From XYD12-FULL-36-8 sp041739035 (GTDB lineage: Bacteria > Bacteroidota > Ignavibacteria > Ignavibacteriales > Ignavibacteriaceae): a stretch of DNA of 15,110 bases. The position numbers and the translations under genes were made by a program. Under the pieces are notes generated by a model. It was not told the DNA's origin. It ran no database searches and saw only the letters and a list, made by a program, of their open reading frames with translations. Positions 1-6,425 of this stretch are shown piece by piece (the first letter of the stretch is position 1; every line of letters begins with the position of its first letter). The DNA lies in NCBI GenBank assembly GCA_041739035.1, contig JBGSOQ010000078.1, positions 1 through 15,110 on the forward strand. The letters run 5' to 3'.

Positions 1-14
1 GATCTTACTTTCAT
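1..14 (-). CDS. rpmJ: Ribosomal protein L36, first codons only (partial)
   Basis: Only the first four complete codons and two bases of the fifth lie in the window. They read M-K-V-R-, followed by TC (a serine codon), which is the usual beginning of bacterial L36, a small protein of the large subunit. The ATG is at 14-12. A GGAG Shine-Dalgarno sits at 23-20 with a 5-base spacer, and the infA stop is only 10 bases upstream. The position directly after infA is where rpmJ stands in Bacteroidota/Chlorobiota and many Gram-positive clusters. The remainder, including any zinc-binding cysteines, is outside the window. The identification therefore rests on the MKVR start, the SD and gene order. Confidence 0.75.
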
Positions 15-24
15 AATTTCTCCG

Positions 25-243
25 TTATTTATACCTATAGGTAATTCTACCTTTAGTTAAATCATAAGGAGATAATTCTATTGAGACTTTATCTCCCACT
101 AATATTTTAATAAAATGCATTCTCATTTTTCCTGAAACATGAGCTAATATTTCATGACCATTGTCCAATTTAACCCTAAAGTGGGCATTAGGCAAAGTTT
201 CAGTTACTACTCCATCAACTTTTATTGGACCTTGCTTAGCCAT
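25..243 (-). CDS. infA: Translation initiation factor IF-1
   Basis: IF-1 binds the A site of the 30S subunit during initiation and helps IF-2 and IF-3 choose the initiator tRNA. The 72-residue product is exactly the usual family length and is a single OB fold (S1-like). Recognisable blocks are VTETLPNAHFRVKLDNGHEI (residues 13-32), AHVSGKMR (34-41) and the C-terminal SPYDLTKGRITYRYK. A GTG two codons upstream (247-249) would give a 74-residue form. I chose the ATG at 243 because it restores the family length and overlaps the map stop codon by one base (TAATG), a typical translational-coupling arrangement. No convincing SD lies upstream, which also suggests coupling to map. rpmJ follows after 10 bases. 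Confidence 0.97.
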   Translation of the reverse strand: MAKQGPIKVDGVVTETLPNAHFRVKLDNGHEILAHVSGKMRMHFIKILVGDKVSIELSPYDLTKGRITYRYK

Positions 244-1004
244 TAACACACCGTCAAAATTTCAGGTGATCCATCAGATACAAGAACCGTATGCTCAAAA
301 TGTGCTGAAGGCAAACCATCTTCAGTAACAACCGTCCAGCCATCCTTAGCTGTTTTGACTTTATATGTACCAACATTTACCATAGGTTCAATTGCGATGG
401 TCATTCCTTTTTTTAATTTTGGACCGGTACCACGAGCACCATAATTTGGAACAGCCGGCTCTTCGTGAAGATATTTTCCAACACCGTGTCCGCATAAATC
501 CTTCACTACCGAAAATCCATTCTCTTCCACGCATTTTTGCACAGCAAAAGAAATATCATGCACTCGATTACTAACTTTTACTTCTTTTATCCCTTCGTAA
601 AGGGATTTTTCAGTCACCTCAAGTAATCTCTTTTTTTCCTGAGAGACTTCACCTACACCAACTGAAACCGCCGCGTCTCCATAATATCCATTCTTTAAAA
701 CACCTACATCAATTGAAACCAAATCACCTTCTTTTAGAATACGTTCACCTGGAATTCCGTGAACAACTTCATTATCAATAGAAACACAAAGTGAAGCAGG
801 ATAATCGTACGAGCCTGCCTGTGAGTAGCCTTTGAAGGCTGCTTTTGCGTTATTGCTAAGAATATACTCTTCAGCAATTCTATCAAGTTCTATTGTTGCA
901 ATTCCCGGGCGTACATTATTTGCAACTAATCTCAAAGTTTCAGCAACTATCTTACAGCTTTCCCTAATAAAATCTATTTCCTTTTTGGTTTTTATGTAAA
1001 TCAC
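243..1004 (-). CDS. map: Type I methionine aminopeptidase
   Basis: This cytosolic metalloenzyme removes the initiator methionine from nascent proteins when the second residue is small. The 253-residue product is a complete single pita-bread domain of the short type Ia form, with no zinc-finger N-terminal extension. The metal ligands are all visible: D99 (SIDVG), D110 (YYGDAAV), H173 (CGHGVGKYLHEEP), E206 (AIEPM) and E237 (FEHTV). The substrate-pocket histidines are H82 (VVHGIP) and H180. The start is a GTG at 1004, 12 bases after the secY stop, with no clear SD, so translation probably depends on secY. The initial MIYIKTKKEI aligns with the usual N-terminus of the family, supporting this start. 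The stop codon overlaps the infA start. Placement between secY and infA without adk is typical of Bacteroidota/Chlorobiota. Confidence 0.97.
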   Translation of the reverse strand: MIYIKTKKEIDFIRESCKIVAETLRLVANNVRPGIATIELDRIAEEYILSNNAKAAFKGYSQAGSYDYPASLCVSIDNEVVHGIPGERILKEGDLVSIDVGVLKNGYYGDAAVSVGVGEVSQEKKRLLEVTEKSLYEGIKEVKVSNRVHDISFAVQKCVEENGFSVVKDLCGHGVGKYLHEEPAVPNYGARGTGPKLKKGMTIAIEPMVNVGTYKVKTAKDGWTVVTEDGLPSAHFEHTVLVSDGSPEILTVC

Positions 1005-1016
1005 TGAATCAGGTCG

Positions 1017-2351
1017 TTATCTCCTGCCTCTGAGTTTTCCTGACTTCATAAAACCATCATAGTGCCGCATCAACAAATGTGATTCAATCTGCTGAAGAGT
1101 ATCCAGAGCAACACCAACTATAATAAGCAAACTTGTTCCGCCAAAAAATTGAGCAAACTGACCAGAAACTCCCCAAGCTGAAACAAATGCTGGTAAAATT
1201 GCAACAATTGCTAAAAAGAACGAGCCTGGTAAAGTTATCTTTGTTAAAATATTATCAATAAATTCGGATGTTTGTTTTCCTGGTCTAATTCCTGGAATAA
1301 ACCCACCTTGCTTCTTCATATTATCGGCAACATCTTTAGGATTAAAAGCAATTGCGGTATAAAAATAAGTGAAGAAGATAATCATAATAGCATAGATTAC
1401 AGAGTATACAGCCGATTGATAATGAAAATACGAGTTAATGGTCTGCAGAAAATCATTATTCGGGAAAAAAGACAAAACAGTATTCGGTATAAACATAATT
1501 GACTGAGCAAAAATTATTGGCATAACGCCCGCTGTATTTACTCTTAATGGAATATACTGAGTTACACCGCCGTAGACTTTTCTCCCAACTACTCGCTTAG
1601 CATATTGTACCGGAATTCTTCTAGTTCCCTGTGTAACTAGAACAACACCGGCAATAATAAGAACCATAAGAACCAGAATTACGATTTCAATAATAATACT
1701 TCGTGTTCCGGCAGATATCAATCTGTATTCATCTAAAATCGCAAAAGGAAATCTGTTGATAATCCCAATAAAGATTATCAGTGAAATACCATTACCAATT
1801 CCTCTTTCCGTAATTTGCTCACCAAGCCACATCATAAATACCGTGCCGGCGGTTAAAATGATGATAGTGGAAAGAGTCCAAGCCATTCCCTGAATTGGTT
1901 CTGGAATGATTGGCATTCCACGAAGATTTAGATTATAAAGTCTTATCGTAACACCCCAAGCCTGCATTGCAGAAATTAAGACAGTGCCATATCTTGTTAG
2001 TTGGGTTATCTTTTTTCTACCTTCTTCACCCTCTTGTTGCAACTTTTGAAAATAAGGAACCACAGCACCCATCAATTGAAGAATGATAGAAGCAGAAATA
2101 TAAGGCATTATTCCAAGAGCAAAGATCGCTGCATTTGAAAACGCTCCACCAACAAACAAATCATACAACCCAAATAAATTATCGGAAGTTTGATTCTTCA
2201 TCGCTTCCGAAAGTAATGCTGAATCAATGCCAGGGAGAGTAATATGTGCACCAACACGAACTATGACAAGCAGCATTAATGTATAAATTATTCTCTGTCT
2301 AAGTTCGTGAATCTTGAAAATATTTCTGAAAGTATCCGTAAGTTTCGACAT
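1017..2351 (-). CDS. secY: Protein translocase channel subunit SecY
   Basis: SecY is the pore of the SecYEG translocon in the inner membrane, which exports unfolded proteins and inserts membrane proteins. The 444-residue product has the expected ten hydrophobic segments, roughly at residues 20-36, 70-98 (which includes the plug region GGAFSNAAIFALG), 120-135, 155-176, 189-201, 219-240, 275-298, 316-336, 372-392 and 402-418. Family landmarks include GIMPYISASIILQL (80-93), the G-rich GLGEQITERGIGNG-like block (WLGEQITERGIGNGIS, 175-190), the cytosolic loop FNPKDVADNMKKQGG (346-360) that contacts the ribosome and SecA, and the C-terminal YDGFMKSGKLRGRR. The ATG at 2351 lies 10 bases after the rplO stop and has no SD, so coupling to rplO is likely. 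Its place at the end of the spc operon is conserved in bacteria. Confidence 0.98.
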   Translation of the reverse strand: MSKLTDTFRNIFKIHELRQRIIYTLMLLVIVRVGAHITLPGIDSALLSEAMKNQTSDNLFGLYDLFVGGAFSNAAIFALGIMPYISASIILQLMGAVVPYFQKLQQEGEEGRKKITQLTRYGTVLISAMQAWGVTIRLYNLNLRGMPIIPEPIQGMAWTLSTIIILTAGTVFMMWLGEQITERGIGNGISLIIFIGIINRFPFAILDEYRLISAGTRSIIIEIVILVLMVLIIAGVVLVTQGTRRIPVQYAKRVVGRKVYGGVTQYIPLRVNTAGVMPIIFAQSIMFIPNTVLSFFPNNDFLQTINSYFHYQSAVYSVIYAIMIIFFTYFYTAIAFNPKDVADNMKKQGGFIPGIRPGKQTSEFIDNILTKITLPGSFFLAIVAILPAFVSAWGVSGQFAQFFGGTSLLIIVGVALDTLQQIESHLLMRHYDGFMKSGKLRGRR

Positions 2352-2361
2352 TAAGAATTAC

Positions 2362-2820
2362 TCAAATCTTTTTAATTGTTCCACCGGCAGTTTCAATTTT
2401 TTCTTTAGCCGATTTACTAAAACCGTTCACTTCAAATTGAAGCTTTGATTTTATTTCTCCATTGCCCAAAATTTTAACCGGTTTATTAACAGTTGTTATC
2501 AAACCAAACTTTTTAAGTATTTCGGGGTTTATTACTTCAGAAGTAAATTTCTTTTCGTCCGCTAATTTTTGAAGGACATCCAAGTTTACAACCTGATACT
2601 CAACTCTTGAATGGTTGGTGAAGCCATATTTGGGAATTCTTCTCTGCAAAGGCATTTGTCCACCCTCAAACCAAGCTTTCTTTTTTGCGCCTGATCTAGA
2701 GAGCTGCCCATTCATACCTTTTGTAGCTGTTTTCCCGTGCCCGGAGCCTACGCCTCTACCGACTCTTTTGGGGTTTTTCTTAGATCCCTCAGCATATTTT
2801 AAATTACTTAGAATATCCAT
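2362..2820 (-). CDS. rplO: Ribosomal protein L15
   Basis: L15 is a late-assembling large-subunit protein that threads a long basic N-terminal tail through 23S rRNA. The 152-residue product shows the family pattern: GRGVGSGHGKTATKG at 21-35, a Gly/Lys-rich extended segment, then FEGGQMPLQRRIPKYGF at 51-67, and a compact C-terminal domain ending FSKSAKEKIETAGGTIKKI. Length is close to the usual 144-152. It starts with ATG at 2820, 16 bases after the rpmD stop. Only a weak GAG lies upstream (about 5 bases before the ATG), so initiation may rely partly on coupling. It precedes secY by 10 bases, as in most bacteria. Confidence 0.97.
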   Translation of the reverse strand: MDILSNLKYAEGSKKNPKRVGRGVGSGHGKTATKGMNGQLSRSGAKKKAWFEGGQMPLQRRIPKYGFTNHSRVEYQVVNLDVLQKLADEKKFTSEVINPEILKKFGLITTVNKPVKILGNGEIKSKLQFEVNGFSKSAKEKIETAGGTIKKI

Positions 2821-2836
2821 AATCTCAACTAATTTA

Positions 2837-3022
2837 TTATTTCTTAATTTCTTCCACTTTGAGAAGATGCTTAACTTTGTTAATCATACCTCGGATTTGA
2901 GGAGTATCGGTATGAATTTTCTCCCAATTAGGCCTGCCTAAACCAAGAGCTTTAATAGTCAACTTCTGGTCATTAGGCTGGTCAATAATACTTCGAATTT
3001 GTTTTAATTTTAATTTTGTCAT
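2837..3022 (-). CDS. rpmD: Ribosomal protein L30
   Basis: L30 is a small (61 residues; usual 58-62) large-subunit protein with a ferredoxin-like fold. The sequence fits the family in sections: LKLKQIRSIIDQP at the N-terminus, LGLGRPNWEKIHTDTPQIRGM in the centre (written here in two parts: residues 27-31 and 32-47), and a final helix INKVKHLLKVEEI. L30 is absent from some bacterial lineages, so its presence is a mild taxonomic marker. The ATG at 3022 is 10 bases after the rpsE stop and has an AT-only upstream region with no SD, so it is probably translated by coupling to rpsE. Its position between rpsE and rplO is canonical. Confidence 0.96.
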   Translation of the reverse strand: MTKLKLKQIRSIIDQPNDQKLTIKALGLGRPNWEKIHTDTPQIRGMINKVKHLLKVEEIKK

Positions 3023-3032
3023 GATTTTTTAA

Positions 3033-3545
3033 TTAGACAGTAAATAAATCCTTAACTTCCATTTTTCGTTTTGTCGCCATTCTTCTTGCATCAACTAGTG
3101 AAAGTAAAGCATTTAATGTTGCTTTCACTTGATTATGAGGATTACTTGAACCTAATGATTTAGTTAATACGTCTTGAACACCAGCTGATTCTAAAACTGC
3201 TCGAACACCACCGCCAGCAATTAAACCGGTTCCCGGTGATGCAGGTTTTAAGAGAACTTTGCCAGCACCAAACTTGCCGATAATTTCGTGGGGGATGGTA
3301 CCTTTATAAACCGGCACTTTAACTAAACTCTTCTTAGCGTCATCAACACCTTTGGAGATAGCATCAGTAACTTCATTCGCCTTACCTAAACCAATCCCAA
3401 CTATGCCGTTTCCATTACCGACAACAACAATTGCATTAAAGCTGAATCTTCTTCCACCTTTTACAACTTTTGCTACACGGTTTATATGAACAACTTTTTC
3501 TTTTAGTCCGTCTGTATCATTTTGTTTGACTGTTTTATGTTCCAT
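3033..3545 (-). CDS. rpsE: Ribosomal protein S5
   Basis: S5 is a small-subunit protein near the mRNA entry tunnel, involved in decoding accuracy and mRNA unwinding. From the ATG at 3545 the product has 170 residues, normal for the family. It has an N-terminal double-stranded-RNA-binding-like domain with the KGGRRFSF loop (29-36; the region where ram and spectinomycin-resistance changes occur in model species), GNGNGIVGIGLGKA (43-56), and a C-terminal domain with LLKPASPGTGLIAGGG (98-113) and SSNPHNQVKATLNAL. A TTG two codons upstream (3551) is possible, but the ATG is preferred because neither has an SD. Unlike its neighbours the gene is not directly behind rplR: 149 bases, containing a tRNA gene, separate them, and 59 bases lie between the mature tRNA 3' end and the ATG. 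rpmD follows after 10 bases. Confidence 0.97.
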   Translation of the reverse strand: MEHKTVKQNDTDGLKEKVVHINRVAKVVKGGRRFSFNAIVVVGNGNGIVGIGLGKANEVTDAISKGVDDAKKSLVKVPVYKGTIPHEIIGKFGAGKVLLKPASPGTGLIAGGGVRAVLESAGVQDVLTKSLGSSNPHNQVKATLNALLSLVDARRMATKRKMEVKDLFTV

Positions 3546-3604
3546 TCGCAATATGCTAACTATATTAAATTAAAGTGAATATGATTTACTTGTACGAAAG
3601 CTTG

Positions 3605-3675
3605 CTGCCGAGAGAGGATTCGAACCTCTACAGACGCCTCCAAAGGGCGTTGTCCTACCATTAGACGACCCGGCA
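3605..3675 (-). tRNA. tRNA-Gln (anticodon UUG)
   Basis: The minus strand folds into a complete 71-nt cloverleaf without the CCA end. The 7-bp acceptor stem is TGCCGGG/CTCGGCA (one G-T pair), the D arm GTCT-AATGGTA-GGAC, the anticodon stem ACGCC/GGCGT with loop CTTTGGA, the variable loop CTGT (4 nt), and the T arm AGAGG-TTCGAAT-CCTCT. Anticodon TTG reads CAA (and by wobble CAG), so it is glutamine. The U1-A72 first pair, G2-C71 and discriminator G73 fit known glutamine identity elements. The bases after G73 are CAAG, so CCA must be added by nucleotidyltransferase. The 5' end is 19 bases after the rplR stop, in the same orientation, so it is probably co-transcribed with ribosomal protein genes and released by RNase P and a 3' nuclease. 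A tRNA at this place in the spc operon is unusual. Confidence 0.95.
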
Positions 3676-3694
3676 ATCCTAAGTTCGATTGAGA

Positions 3695-4060
3695 TTAAAA
3701 TTTTAAACCTCCCTCACGAGCACCGTCTGCAATGGCTTTTACTCTACCATGATATCGATAGCCATTCCGATCAAAAACAACTTGTGAAATATTTTTCTCC
3801 AAAGCTCTTTTTGCCACTAGAATTCCGACCATTTTACCTTTACTAATTTTACCTTTAGAATTTTTTAATTCCTCAGATAATTCTTTCGATAAAGAAGAGG
3901 CGGAAACTAAAGTGTTGCCGTCGGAATCATCTATTAACTGAGCATAAATATTATTCAAACTTCGATAAACAGTTAATCTGGGCTTATCTTTAAGCCCGGA
4001 TATTTTTCGTCTAATTTTTATCTTTGAACGAAGTCTAATGTTTTTATTTTTCTTAATCAT
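3695..4060 (-). CDS. rplR: Ribosomal protein L18
   Basis: L18 binds 5S rRNA together with L5 and helps dock it into the central protuberance of the 50S subunit. The product is 121 residues (usual 114-122). It has a strongly basic N-terminal tail (MIKKNKNIRLRSKIKIRRKI), the core KPRLTVYRSLNNIYAQLIDD (26-45), a lysine/serine-rich helix, and the conserved end FDRNGYRYHGRVKAIADGAR followed by EGGLKF. The ATG at 4060 is 22 bases behind the rplF stop. A GGA about 8 bases before the start is a modest SD. It is followed not by rpsE, the usual neighbour, but by a tRNA-Gln gene 19 bases downstream. Confidence 0.97.
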   Translation of the reverse strand: MIKKNKNIRLRSKIKIRRKISGLKDKPRLTVYRSLNNIYAQLIDDSDGNTLVSASSLSKELSEELKNSKGKISKGKMVGILVAKRALEKNISQVVFDRNGYRYHGRVKAIADGAREGGLKF

Positions 4061-4082
4061 TTTATTTTTCCAATACCCTTAA

Positions 4083-4622
4083 TTATTTACCAGCTGTTTT
4101 ACCGGCTTTACGAGTAATTTGTTCAGTAGAATATTTAATTCCTTTACCTTTATAAGGTTCAGGTTTTCTAAATGATCTAATTTTTGCGGAAACCATTCCT
4201 ACAAGCTGCTTATCAATTCCAGTTATTATTATTTGGTTTGGAGTTGGAACTTGCACGGTAACACCGGAAGGCGGAATAAAGTATATTGGATGTGAATATC
4301 CAATATTTAATAATATGTTTTCGCCTTTCTGTTCTGCTTTATAGCCAACACCAACAATATCTAAAGTTTTTTGGTATTGCTCCGTTACTCCTTTAATCAT
4401 ATTTTGAATTAACGCCCGCGTTAAACCGTGTAAGGATTTATTCAGCTTTAATTCATCAGGTCTTTGTACAGAAAGTTCACCATCTCTGATTTCAACTTTC
4501 ATATTGTTGTGGACTTCGGTTTGCAACTCACCCTTGGGTCCTTTTACCTTAATTAAATTTTCATTTTTAGTAACCGAAACGCCTTTAGGAATTGTTATCG
4601 GTTTTTTGCCAACTCTTGACAC
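4083..4622 (-). CDS. rplF: Ribosomal protein L6
   Basis: L6 lies near the GTPase-associated centre of the large subunit, contacting the sarcin-ricin loop region where EF-Tu and EF-G bind. The 179-residue product is full length (usual 176-184) with two repeated alpha/beta domains. It begins MSRVGKKPITIPKGV and carries the signature EPYKGKGIKY at 155-164 near the C-terminus. The start codon is a GTG at 4622, supported both by the family N-terminus (MSRxGKKPI) and by a GGAG SD at 4634-4631 with an 8-base spacer. It follows rpsH by 24 bases and precedes rplR by 22. Confidence 0.97.
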   Translation of the reverse strand: MSRVGKKPITIPKGVSVTKNENLIKVKGPKGELQTEVHNNMKVEIRDGELSVQRPDELKLNKSLHGLTRALIQNMIKGVTEQYQKTLDIVGVGYKAEQKGENILLNIGYSHPIYFIPPSGVTVQVPTPNQIIITGIDKQLVGMVSAKIRSFRKPEPYKGKGIKYSTEQITRKAGKTAGK

Positions 4623-4646
4623 TTATTAAACTCCAATTATTAAAAA

Positions 4647-5042
4647 TTACCACACAAAACAGACTACTTCACCACCCAAGGATTTGCTTCTTGCTTCTTT
4701 ATCAGTAAGCAGACCTTTAGAGGTGGAAATTACAGCAACACCCAATCCATTGAGGACGCGAGGAAGTTCGCTGCTATTTTTATAAACTTTTAATCCGGGT
4801 GAACTAATTCTTTTCAACCCGCTAATTGCCGGATTTCCATTATGATACCTAAGATGAACTTTCAGAACATTTTGCTTATTGTCCTCAATGACTGAAAAAT
4901 CATCAATAAAATTATTTTTCTTAAGAATATCTGCTAAGCCAAGTTTCATTTTGGATGATGGGATTTCCACTACAACTTTTTTTGCTTTTACAGCATTTCT
5001 AATTCTTGTTAAAAAATCCGAAATCGGATCAGTTACACGCAT
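4647..5042 (-). CDS. rpsH: Ribosomal protein S8
   Basis: S8 is a primary 16S rRNA-binding protein of the 30S platform. In E. coli it also represses the spc operon by binding near the rplE start, but I see no matching RNA structure here. The product is 131 residues, the normal length. It begins with TDPISDFLTRIRNA (4-17) and ends with the diagnostic C-terminal block GVAVISTSKGLLTDKEARSK (101-120) and GGEVVCFVW. The ATG at 5042 has one of the best ribosome-binding sites in the window: GGAGG at 5053-5049 with a 6-base spacer. The rpsN stop lies 13 bases upstream, so the SD is just past the end of rpsN. Confidence 0.98.
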   Translation of the reverse strand: MRVTDPISDFLTRIRNAVKAKKVVVEIPSSKMKLGLADILKKNNFIDDFSVIEDNKQNVLKVHLRYHNGNPAISGLKRISSPGLKVYKNSSELPRVLNGLGVAVISTSKGLLTDKEARSKSLGGEVVCFVW

Positions 5043-5055
5043 TCTTTTCCTCCGT

Positions 5056-5325
5056 TTACCAGCTTGATTTTTTTAATCCGGGAATTTCACCTTTAAGACC
5101 CATTTCTCTTAAAACTAGTCTTGAAACTCCAAACTTTCTATGAAAACCTCTTGCTCTTCCGGTGAACATACAGCGGTTATGCAATCGTACCGGTGAAGAA
5201 TTTTTAGGAAGCGCTTGCAAAGCATCATAATCACCTTTTTCCTTAAGCTCTTTTCGTAACTTTGCGTACTTTTCACAAAGTCGTCGTCGTCGTGCTTCCT
5301 TTGCAATTGAACTTGTTTTAGCCAC
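5056..5325 (-). CDS. rpsN: Ribosomal protein S14, zinc-independent (C-) form
   Basis: S14 sits in the head of the 30S subunit close to S3 and S10. The 89-residue product is the long C- form: the only cysteines are C17 and C52 and there is no CxxC pair, so it cannot form the zinc ribbon of the short (61-residue) form. It starts MAKTSSIAKEARRRR, has LHNRCMFTGRARG (48-60) and ends with the conserved FGVSRLVLREMGLKGEIPGL and KKSSW. The start is a GTG at 5325 backed by AAGGAG at 5336-5331 with a 5-base spacer. The upstream rplE stop is 12 bases away. A run of four arginine codons gives a short TCG repeat in the plus strand (5281-5292) with no other meaning. Confidence 0.98.
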   Translation of the reverse strand: MAKTSSIAKEARRRRLCEKYAKLRKELKEKGDYDALQALPKNSSPVRLHNRCMFTGRARGFHRKFGVSRLVLREMGLKGEIPGLKKSSW

Positions 5326-5337
5326 TAAAACTCCTTA

Positions 5338-6060
5338 TTAAACTGATTTAATTTCTTTTTTTCTAAATGGAACCCCAAAAGATTGAAGCAATTCAAAAGC
5401 TTCATTATCAGTTAGAGCACTTGTTACAAAAGTTATGTCCATTCCTAAAACTCTTGTTACTTTATCAAAATTAATTTCCGGAAAAATCACCTGTTCTTTA
5501 ATACCTATTGAATAATTGCCATGACCATCAAATGATTTATCAGATAATCCCCTAAAATCCCTTACACGAGGAAGCGCAATATTTATAAGCCTATCAAGAA
5601 ACTCGTACATCTTTTCTTGTCTTAAAGTAACCATCGCACCAATGTTTACACCTTCACGTAATTTAAAGTTTGAAATGGCTTTTTTAGATTTTCTAATGCT
5701 TGCTTTTTGACCGGTAATGGTCTCTAAGTCTTTAACTGCTTCCTCTAGAATTTTCTGATCGGTAACTGCTTCACCAACGCCCATGTTAACAACTATCTTG
5801 TGAAGTTTTGGAACCTGCATAACACTTTTATAAGAAAATTTCTTCATCAAATTAGGAACAACCTCTGCTTTGTAATAATCAGCAAGCCGAGTTTTTATTT
5901 TAATTTGTTTTTCTTCGGAAGCGCTGGATTTTTTAGTCTCCTTTTTCGAATCTTTTTGTTCCTTCTTTGAATCCTTAGATTCCTTCTTCGAATCTTTTGG
6001 TTCTTTTCCTGGTTTTACCTGCTTCGCAGTTTCTTCTTTTTTAATTTTTTTATCAGCCAT
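5338..6060 (-). CDS. rplE: Ribosomal protein L5 with a lysine-rich N-terminal extension
   Basis: L5 binds 5S rRNA with L18 and forms the B1b bridge to S13 in the central protuberance. The core (about residue 58 to 236) is a normal L5: RLADYYKAEVVPNLMKKFSY, VVNMGVGEAV (90-99), SIRKSKKAISNFKLREG (121-137), PRVRDFRGLSDKSFDGHGNY (164-183), FPEINFDK and FGVPFRKKE. At 240 residues it is about 60 longer than usual. The extra part is a highly charged N-terminal tail with three heptads of the form KDSKKE(S/Q/T) at residues 22-42. No ATG, GTG or TTG codon lies near the start of the core (the next Met is residue 72, inside it), so the extension must be translated. The ATG at 6060 has no SD and follows rplX by 26 bases. 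The tail is predicted to be disordered and RNA-binding by composition; its function is unknown. Confidence 0.97.
   Translation of the reverse strand: MADKKIKKEETAKQVKPGKEPKDSKKESKDSKKEQKDSKKETKKSSASEEKQIKIKTRLADYYKAEVVPNLMKKFSYKSVMQVPKLHKIVVNMGVGEAVTDQKILEEAVKDLETITGQKASIRKSKKAISNFKLREGVNIGAMVTLRQEKMYEFLDRLINIALPRVRDFRGLSDKSFDGHGNYSIGIKEQVIFPEINFDKVTRVLGMDITFVTSALTDNEAFELLQSFGVPFRKKEIKSV
5935..5997 (-). repeat. Three tandem 21-bp repeats encoding KDSKKE heptads in L5
   Basis: Codons 22-42 of rplE form three tandem heptads: KDSKKES, KDSKKEQ and KDSKKET. The DNA copies differ mainly at third codon positions (AAA/AAG, TCG/TCA, GAA/GAG), so the peptide repeat is kept while silent sites have drifted. 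Only the seventh residue of the heptad varies. This looks like an old duplication held under amino-acid-level constraint rather than a fresh slippage event. Confidence 0.9.
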
Positions 6061-6086
6061 TTTAGTAATAGTTTAATTTCGTTGTA

Positions 6087-6413
6087 TTATTGGATCATTT
6101 CGCCGCTAACCCGGCTAACGCGCATCCTTTTTTTCTTCTTTGTCTTGTCATCAAGAATAATTTGCGCACCTATCCTTGTTGGAGTATTATTTTTTGGATC
6201 GATGATCATAACATTAGAAACATGAATCGGTGCTTCCTTCTCTAAAATTCCTCCTTGAGGATTTTTTTGAGTTGGCTTTGTATGTCTTTTTCTAATATTA
6301 ATTCCTTCTACAATTACCTTAAAATCTGATGGATAAACCTTAAGAACTTTGCCGGTTTTTCCTCTATCATTTCCTGTAATTATCATTACATTATCATTTT
6401 TATGAATTTTCAT
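6087..6413 (-). CDS. rplX: Ribosomal protein L24
   Basis: L24 is an early assembly initiator of the 50S subunit that sits near the nascent-chain tunnel exit. The product is 108 residues (usual 102-110). An N-terminal KOW motif spans roughly residues 4-33 (KNDNVMIITGNDRGKTGKVL), followed by VEGINIRKRHTKPTQKNPQG (35-54) and the conserved EAPIHVSNVMIID (60-72). The C-terminus is a basic tail KTKKKKRMRV. The ATG at 6413 follows the rplN stop by 12 bases. AAGGA overlaps the rplN stop region, about 9 bases before the start, and serves as SD. Confidence 0.97.
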   Translation of the reverse strand: MKIHKNDNVMIITGNDRGKTGKVLKVYPSDFKVIVEGINIRKRHTKPTQKNPQGGILEKEAPIHVSNVMIIDPKNNTPTRIGAQIILDDKTKKKKRMRVSRVSGEMIQ

Positions 6414-6425
6414 TTCGATTTTTCC

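Noticed and set aside
244..249. A GTG start giving IF-1 two extra residues
   Set aside because: The ATG at 243 gives the standard 72 residues and overlaps the map stop in a usual coupling arrangement.
3546..3551. TTG start for S5 two codons before the ATG
   Set aside because: Possible, but without an SD there is no reason to prefer a TTG over the adjacent in-frame ATG.
3546..3604. A promoter for rpsE in the gap behind the tRNA
   Set aside because: The stretch is AT-rich and contains TATAGT- and TTCACT-like words, but their spacing does not fit a sigma-70 promoter, and I see no convincing Bacteroidota-type TTTG plus TAnnTTTG pair. It cannot be excluded without start-site mapping.
5281..5294. 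TCG trinucleotide repeat
   Set aside because: It simply encodes the Arg-rich N-terminus of S14 (four consecutive Arg codons).
5115..5306. A 63-codon open frame inside rpsN on the same strand
   Set aside because: It is a +1-type shadow of the S14 gene; its translation resembles no family and S14 is intact.
6061..6086. S8 repressor-binding structure before rplE, as in E. coli
   Set aside because: The 26-base gap is AT-rich without an S8-site-like helix that I can recognise.
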